NCBI GenBank assembly: GCA_041751795.1
Contig: JBGSWU010000507.1
Location: 1 to 9,064, forward strand
Origin: JBBECJ01 sp041751795
GTDB taxonomy: Bacteria > Chloroflexota > Chloroflexia > Thermomicrobiales > CFX8
Length of the DNA stretch: 9,064 nt
Direction of reading: 5' to 3'
In this document: positions 5,900 through 9,064 of the stretch, in pieces
Position numbering within the stretch: position 1 is the stretch's first letter
Layout: each line of letters starts with the position of its first letter
The notes under the pieces: generated by a model
What the model saw: the letters and a program-made list of their open reading frames with translations, nothing else
Told to the model about the DNA's origin: nothing
Database searches by the model: none
Program-made: the position numbers and the translations under genes

Positions 5900-6481
5900 C
5901 TATGGGTGAATCTTCTGATGCTCGCTGAGTATTTCGACGAACTTTGCGATGCGCCGGGCGCGGGTTTCTAGCCGCTTGGCGTCATGAATCCGGTGGAGGA
6001 TCGCGTAGCGATTCTGGCTGTTGAGCGTTTCAAAGAACGCTGCCGCCGTCGGATTCGCGTCCAGCGCTGCCTGCAAATCGTCTGGCACGGTTGCAGTGCT
6101 GGGTGGGGCGTAGGCGGCATCCCACCGTCCATCTTTCCTGGCACGTTCGATCTCGCGAAATCCAGCGGGCTGCATCCGTTTGGCAGCGATCAATTCCTCA
6201 ACCTTGCGGGTGTTGATCTGTGACCACTTGCTTCGCGGTCGACGCGGCGTGTATCGCTGGAGCCAGTACTGATCGTCGAACGAGCGAGCCTGGCCGTCGA
6301 TCCAGCCGTAACAGAGTGCGACATCCAGTGCTTCACCTCGCGTCACGCTCGCGATATTCGAGCCAGTCTTGGCGAGCTTGATCCAGACCCCATTCTGGTC
6401 GTCCTGGTGTTCGTCAAGCCATGCCTGCCATTCCTCCGGCGATGCGAAGGCGATGATCGGTGCTTCTGGTTTGACAGTCAT
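5900..6481 (-). CDS. YdeI/OmdA-family protein (bacteriocin-protection-like)
   Basis: A 193-residue protein with the hallmark block of the YdeI/OmpD-associated family: WLDEHQDDQNGVWIKLAK near residues 16-34, then EALDVALCYGWIDGQAR (about 50-66), a YTPRRPRSKWSQIN segment (about 77-90) and GRWDAAY (about 118-124). The C-terminal helix ends in the 'R..RI.KFV..L' pattern typical of the family. Members are about 190 residues, so this is full length. Some enterobacterial members are linked to peptide resistance; the biochemical role is not known and need not apply here. There is no signal peptide, so it is cytoplasmic. GGGAGGG precedes the ATG by four bases, fixing the start. It is the first gene of a leftward pair with the nitroreductase. 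It lies 64 bases beyond the ribY stop with a perfect hairpin between, so it is probably read separately from, or less than, the importer genes. Confidence 0.85.
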   Translation of the reverse strand: MTVKPEAPIIAFASPEEWQAWLDEHQDDQNGVWIKLAKTGSNIASVTRGEALDVALCYGWIDGQARSFDDQYWLQRYTPRRPRSKWSQINTRKVEELIAAKRMQPAGFREIERARKDGRWDAAYAPPSTATVPDDLQAALDANPTAAAFFETLNSQNRYAILHRIHDAKRLETRARRIAKFVEILSEHQKIHP

Positions 6482-6503
6482 GCACCCTCCCGCATGCGAC
6501 GGC

Positions 6504-6539
6504 CGTATCCTCCCAACCGTTCGCGGTTGGGAGGATACG
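6504..6539. terminator. Perfect 16-bp hairpin between ribY and the YdeI-family gene
   Basis: CGTATCCTCCCAACCG (6504-6519) and its exact complement (6524-6539) surround a four-base loop (TTCG on the plus strand, CGAA on the minus). It begins five bases beyond the ribY stop. No T-run follows on the minus strand, so it is not a textbook intrinsic terminator. It may pause or end transcription with a partner factor, or protect the 3' end of the importer mRNA. Confidence 0.6.
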
Positions 6540-6544
6540 ACATC

Positions 6545-7549
6545 TTACTCGTCGGGGAGGAAGTCAGCGCTGTAGACATCGGCGACCGCAACCGGATTAG
6601 CCAGCAAGCCGTGCGATTGCAGGAAGTCGGCGGTTTGCTGCCAGGCGTCTGGATCGCTGCTGCCAATGGCGACCCCATCGGCTTGCCAGAGCGGGATTGA
6701 TGCCTGGAGGACAGCGAGCGCGTCGGTAGCTTGTTGCTCATCTTCCAATGTCGGGACAAACTTCTTCGCAATCTCGACGGTCTCTTCCGGATTCTCGATT
6801 GCGAACTCAACACCCTTCAGCGTTGCTTCAACGATCGCGCGTGCCTGGTCTGGATGATCCTCGAGATAGCCCTCCATCGCGACGAGGCCATTCGACACGA
6901 TCGGCAGTGCATCTGAAACCGGGAAGTTGCGCGTTGCCATCCCGGCCTTTTCGAGTTGGATCGGTTCGTTGTTGACATATCCCATGATCGCATCGACCTG
7001 ACCTGCCAGGAGCGCCTGCGCCTGGGTGAAGCCGACCGATTCAATCTGGATGTCGTCCTTCGTCATATCGGCGCTGGCAAGGAGGGCAAGCAGTCCGGTG
7101 TAGTTCGCGCCGTACTCCCCGGGAATACCAACCTTCTTGTCAGCCAGATCGCCGATCGTCGCAATGTCGGAATCTTCTGGAACAATCAGCGCGACCGGAT
7201 ACTTGCGAAAGACCTCAGCGATGTAAACGATTTCGACGCCCTGAGCGCGCGCCTGCATCGCCTCATCGCCAGCGGACATCAGCATGTCCTCCTGTCCAGC
7301 GACGAGTGCACCGAACTGATCGGCCCCGGCGGCATGGTGATTCAACTCCACCGATAGACCGGCGTCTTCGTAGTAGCCTTTCTCCAGCGCGACGTAAAAC
7401 GGGGCGAACTGAATATTCGGCACGAACGTCAGCCCGATCGTGACATCCTCAAGATCGTCACTCCCGCCTCCGCCATCACCCCCACACGCGACCAGCACTG
7501 GTAGCAACGCCAGCACCACAGCAAGCGCCCCGAGTCGTTTCACCCACAT
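6545..7549 (-). CDS. ribY: RibY-type riboflavin-binding lipoprotein of an ABC importer (NMT1/THI5-like)
   Basis: A 334-residue solute-binding protein. Residues 1-22 are a lipoprotein signal with lipobox LVAC (Cys22), followed by a Gly/Asp-rich flexible linker, so the mature protein is tethered outside the membrane. From about residue 37 the NMT1/THI5-like fold begins (TIGLTFVPNIQFAPFYVALEKGYYEDAGLSVEL), with further family elements QFGALVAGQEDMLMSAGDEAMQARAQG, VALIVPEDSDIATIGDLADKKVGIPGEYG and QALLAGQVDAIMGYVNNEP. The NMT1 group binds thiamine precursors, sulfonates and related small molecules. The FMN riboswitch upstream points to riboflavin, as for RibY described in Chloroflexi. AGGGAG nine bases before the ATG fixes the start. 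It lies 76 bases after ribX in the same operon. A binding role is sure; riboflavin rests on the riboswitch, not on recognised ligand residues. Confidence 0.88.
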   Translation of the reverse strand: MWVKRLGALAVVLALLPVLVACGGDGGGGSDDLEDVTIGLTFVPNIQFAPFYVALEKGYYEDAGLSVELNHHAAGADQFGALVAGQEDMLMSAGDEAMQARAQGVEIVYIAEVFRKYPVALIVPEDSDIATIGDLADKKVGIPGEYGANYTGLLALLASADMTKDDIQIESVGFTQAQALLAGQVDAIMGYVNNEPIQLEKAGMATRNFPVSDALPIVSNGLVAMEGYLEDHPDQARAIVEATLKGVEFAIENPEETVEIAKKFVPTLEDEQQATDALAVLQASIPLWQADGVAIGSSDPDAWQQTADFLQSHGLLANPVAVADVYSADFLPDE

Positions 7550-7625
7550 TGTGTTGTTCTCCCTCTTCGTGTGTTGACCTGCTCATTAGATCGTGGTGTT
7601 CCCAGGAATCCAGTTCGAGCGTTTC

Positions 7626-8486
7626 TCAGAATCGTCGCTGCGCCCACTGCTCGAGCAACCAGGCGATGGAGTACATAATCGACGCGAGCACCATCAACAT
7701 CGCGATCGTCGCGAAGGCGAGCGGCGTGTCGAAGTTGCCGCGCGCGATCGTCAGCAGTCCACCGAGGCCACGGTCGCCGATGACGAACTCTCCGACGACG
7801 GCGCCGGTGATCGAGAGCGTCAGAGCCGTCCGCAGTCCGGCCAGGATGACCGGCAGCGCCAGCGGTAGTTCGAAGTGGATCAGCAGCGGCCAGAAACCGG
7901 CGCCATCGACGCGTGCGGCGTCGAGCGTGTCGCGGTCGAGTGTCCTGATACCGACCGCCGTGTTGACGACCATTGGGAAGAAGACGATCAGCGCGCAAAG
8001 GACGGCGATCGCCTTCAGCCCATAGCCAAGCCACAGCACGAGCAGTGGTGCGATGGCGACGGCTGGGAGCGCCTGGCTTGCGGCGACGAACGGCTCGATG
8101 GCACGGGCTACCAGGCGGCTTCGAGCGATGCCGTACCCAAGCGGCACAGCGACGGCGACGCCGAGCGCGAATCCGGCGAGGCTTTCCTGGAGTGTCGTCC
8201 GGCCATAGCGCCAGAAGATGCCGCTTTCGATTCCGCGCCAGAACGCGTCCGCGACATCGACGGGTGCCGGAAGCAGGTATTCGCGAACCATTCCAGTCGT
8301 CGTGAGCAGTTGCCAGAAACCGAGCAGAAGCAGGCCGACGACGAGCGGCGGCAGGACGCGAATAGCCCGGCGTTCGCGTCGTCGCGGCCTGGCGGCTGGC
8401 ACAATCGCTGCAATCCCAACCGAAGCGGTGACCGGGTCTGTGTGCCCGCTGCCTGCTCGGGTGTCGATTGCATCAGACACCGACAT
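7626..8486 (-). CDS. ribX: RibX-type ABC importer permease for riboflavin
   Basis: An inner-membrane permease of the SsuC/TauC/ThiX-like BPD_transp_1 family. After a Pro/Arg-rich cytoplasmic tail the helices run: PPLVVGLLLLGFWQLL, SLAGFALGVAVAVPLGYGIA, PAVAIAPLLVLWLGYGLKAIAVL, LIVFFPMVVNTAVG, ITGAVVGEFVIG and FATIAMLMVLASIMYSIAWLL. The EAA loop that docks the ATPase is DAARVDGAGFWPLLIHFELPLALPVI. The likely start is ATG 8486, with TAGGA six bases upstream, giving 286 residues. ATG 8516 and GTG 8555 extend the frame to 309 residues but have no ribosome binding site; the extra tail is not family-like. The operon runs FMN riboswitch, terminator, ribX, ribY. The substrate riboflavin is inferred from the riboswitch; the permease fold alone would fit thiamine-precursor or sulfonate uptake too. 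No ATPase gene follows. Confidence 0.88.
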   Translation of the reverse strand: MSVSDAIDTRAGSGHTDPVTASVGIAAIVPAARPRRRERRAIRVLPPLVVGLLLLGFWQLLTTTGMVREYLLPAPVDVADAFWRGIESGIFWRYGRTTLQESLAGFALGVAVAVPLGYGIARSRLVARAIEPFVAASQALPAVAIAPLLVLWLGYGLKAIAVLCALIVFFPMVVNTAVGIRTLDRDTLDAARVDGAGFWPLLIHFELPLALPVILAGLRTALTLSITGAVVGEFVIGDRGLGGLLTIARGNFDTPLAFATIAMLMVLASIMYSIAWLLEQWAQRRF

Positions 8487-8558
8487 CAGATTTCCTACGC
8501 TCTCCTGAACGCGCATTCGCGCGAGTAGGTCCGCTGTTGTGCGGAACCAGCGCACGGT

Positions 8559-8585
8559 TCAGGCTATTCCCGTACACCGATTCAT
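8559..8585 (-). CDS. Possible 8-residue leader peptide ahead of ribX
   Basis: GGAGG (8598-8594) lies eight bases before ATG 8585, the best ribosome binding site in the ribX leader, and opens a frame MNRCTGIA then TGA. It lies just downstream of the terminator T-run and is in the same frame as ribX. It could be a leader peptide coupling ribosome entry to ribX, or the remnant of an earlier ribX start closed by a TGA. Unproven. Confidence 0.3.
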   Translation of the reverse strand: MNRCTGIA

Positions 8586-8603
8586 CGCAGCTACCTCCGG
8601 ACA

Positions 8604-8634
8604 ACAAAAAGCCCGAAGGCGGTTGCCTTCGGGG
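8604..8634 (-). terminator. Intrinsic terminator, expression platform of the FMN riboswitch
   Basis: In the leftward RNA, CCCGAAGGC, a four-base AACC loop and GCCTTCGGG form a perfect 9-bp hairpin followed by CTTTTTGTT. The 5' arm with its preceding C (CCCCGAAGG, 8634-8626) is also exactly complementary to CCTTCGGGG at 8859-8851 inside the aptamer's 5' strand. That pairing would be the antiterminator. When FMN locks the aptamer, that strand is occupied and the terminator forms. Confidence 0.88.
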
Positions 8635-8719
8635 TGAACAGTAGCGTCAAGAACGGAACCTTTTCCGGCGCAGACAACAACGTTGTCAACACGCCGGTCG
8701 GAACCGGTCAGTATCTACC

Positions 8720-8866
8720 GCGAGCCTTCTTTCATCCGGACGATACCGTCGGCCCCGGAGTTTCACCGGATCATGCGAGACGTTTGTCGTGCCGCCTCGC
8801 TCGCGGGCTATACCGCCGATCGGGAATTGGGGATCGCTCCCCTCACCCTGCCCCGAAGGGTCTCGC
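8720..8866 (-). promoter_or_regulatory. FMN riboswitch (RFN element) controlling ribXY
   Basis: Read leftward, the conserved blocks of the FMN aptamer appear in order. GGGGCAGGGTGA begins the core. CCGATCGGCGGTATAGCCCG with GCGAGC makes the 'CGGCGGTA..AGTCCGCGAGC' block. Then comes a variable arm (GGCGGCACGACAAACG region). ATCCGGTGAAACTCCGG and GGCCGACGGTATCGTCCGGA complete it, with the closing GAAAGAAGG. The closing stem pairs GCGAG..CCTTC (8866-8855) with GAAGGCTCGC (8729-8720). About 85 bases with small local hairpins separate it from the terminator. The predicted action is genetic OFF: bound FMN favours termination before ribX, so the importer is made when flavin is short. Confidence 0.95.
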
Positions 8867-8878
8867 CTTGTCGTGCAT

Positions 8879-8884
8879 AGTATA
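8879..8884 (-). promoter_or_regulatory. Promoter -10 box for the riboswitch-ribXY transcript
   Basis: Leftward TATACT (five of six to consensus) would start transcription near 8872, just before the first base of the aptamer closing stem, which is where a riboswitch transcript should begin. No good -35 is seen at 17-18 bases (TTCCCC at best), so an activator or a different sigma preference is possible. Confidence 0.55.
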
Positions 8885-8952
8885 GCCGATGACGCGACGA
8901 TTGGGGAATGCGCGGAATTACGCAAATGTTTAGGGACGTGGGTTTGTGGGAT

Positions 8953-9003
8953 GTAACCAGGGTCATGGCGACGACGAGGATCGCACGCCATGGCCCTGGT
9001 TAC
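8953..9003. repeat. 18-bp inverted repeat in the divergent region upstream of the gene at 9059
   Basis: GTAACCAGGGTCATGGCG (8953-8970) and CGCCATGGCCCTGGTTAC (8986-9003) are complementary with a single T/C difference (a G-U pair in rightward RNA) around a 15-base loop. It lies about 55 bases ahead of the ATG at 9059 and about 80 bases behind the predicted riboswitch start. It could be an RNA hairpin in the leader of the rightward gene, an operator, or the end of a small repeat element. No T-run follows. Confidence 0.6.
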
Positions 9004-9058
9004 AGCGTGACGCTGGATGCGTCATTTGGCATGACCAAAAAGCTGAAGGAGCTACAGC

Positions 9059-9064
9059 ATGGAA
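9059..9064 (+). CDS. Start of a rightward gene cut by the window edge
   Basis: Only ATG GAA is inside the window. AAGGAG (9046-9051) lies seven bases before the ATG, an ideal ribosome binding site, which makes a real start likely. Product unknown. It is divergent from the riboswitch-ribXY operon. No clear promoter is seen; the 18-bp inverted repeat lies in its leader or promoter region. Confidence 0.55.

Noticed and set aside
7540..8034. 164-codon leftward frame overlapping ribX and ribY
   Set aside because: It lies in another frame of the permease gene; the Arg-rich translation has no family features.
7875..8528. 217-codon rightward frame opposite ribX
   Set aside because: It is a high-GC shadow of the clearly recognisable permease, with Arg/Asp/Gln-rich low-complexity protein and no ribosome binding site.
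8720..8866. TPP riboswitch, expected for an NMT1/THI5-like importer
   Set aside because: The TPP CTGAGA and ACCY..GATCTGG-type boxes are absent, while the FMN blocks (GGGTGA, CGGCGGTA, CCGACGGT, GTCCGGATG) are all present and in order.

Overview
The window looks like a chromosomal segment of a moderately high-GC bacterium, most likely a Chloroflexota of the Thermomicrobia/Sphaerobacter type. This rests on context, not on a marker gene. An FMN riboswitch drives a RibX/RibY-type ABC importer, an arrangement I recall being described mainly from Chloroflexi. There is also a nitroreductase resembling the C-terminal domain of the F420 enzyme FbiB, and the (alpha/alpha)-barrel proteins and high-GC codon use fit the same group. 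No rRNA, tRNA, CRISPR or transposase gene is visible.

Left part (1-4029), probable cell-envelope genes. The end of a six-hairpin (alpha/alpha)-barrel protein runs rightward to 1014. It faces a leftward class A beta-lactamase-like serine hydrolase (2062-1028) that is broken by one in-frame amber codon and carries an Asp-Ser/Thr hexanucleotide microsatellite. Divergent from it is a 606-residue protein (2209-4029) with an N-terminal anchor, an extracytoplasmic alpha/alpha toroid and a C-terminal block of six membrane segments that looks MarC-like. That combination is unusual.

Middle (4030-5171). A 589-base gap holds nested inverted repeats between about 4114 and 4345 that suggest a structured RNA or attenuator. 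A small acidic protein of unknown function follows (4619-4948) with a good promoter and ribosome binding site. A doubtful 32-residue single-pass membrane peptide lies on the other strand.

Right part (5172-9064), all leftward except the last bases. From right to left: a promoter -10 box, a complete FMN aptamer (8866-8720), an intrinsic terminator as expression platform, an 8-codon leader reading frame, ribX (permease), ribY (lipoprotein solute-binding protein), and a perfect 16-bp hairpin. Then comes a close pair of genes: a YdeI/OmdA-family protein and the FMN-type nitroreductase. The logic is flavin-starvation control: low FMN lets transcription pass the terminator and makes the riboflavin importer. 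The importer's ATPase is not in the window. The downstream nitroreductase is a likely FMN user, but nothing shows that it shares the riboswitch. At the right edge a rightward gene begins at 9059 behind a strong ribosome binding site and an 18-bp inverted repeat.
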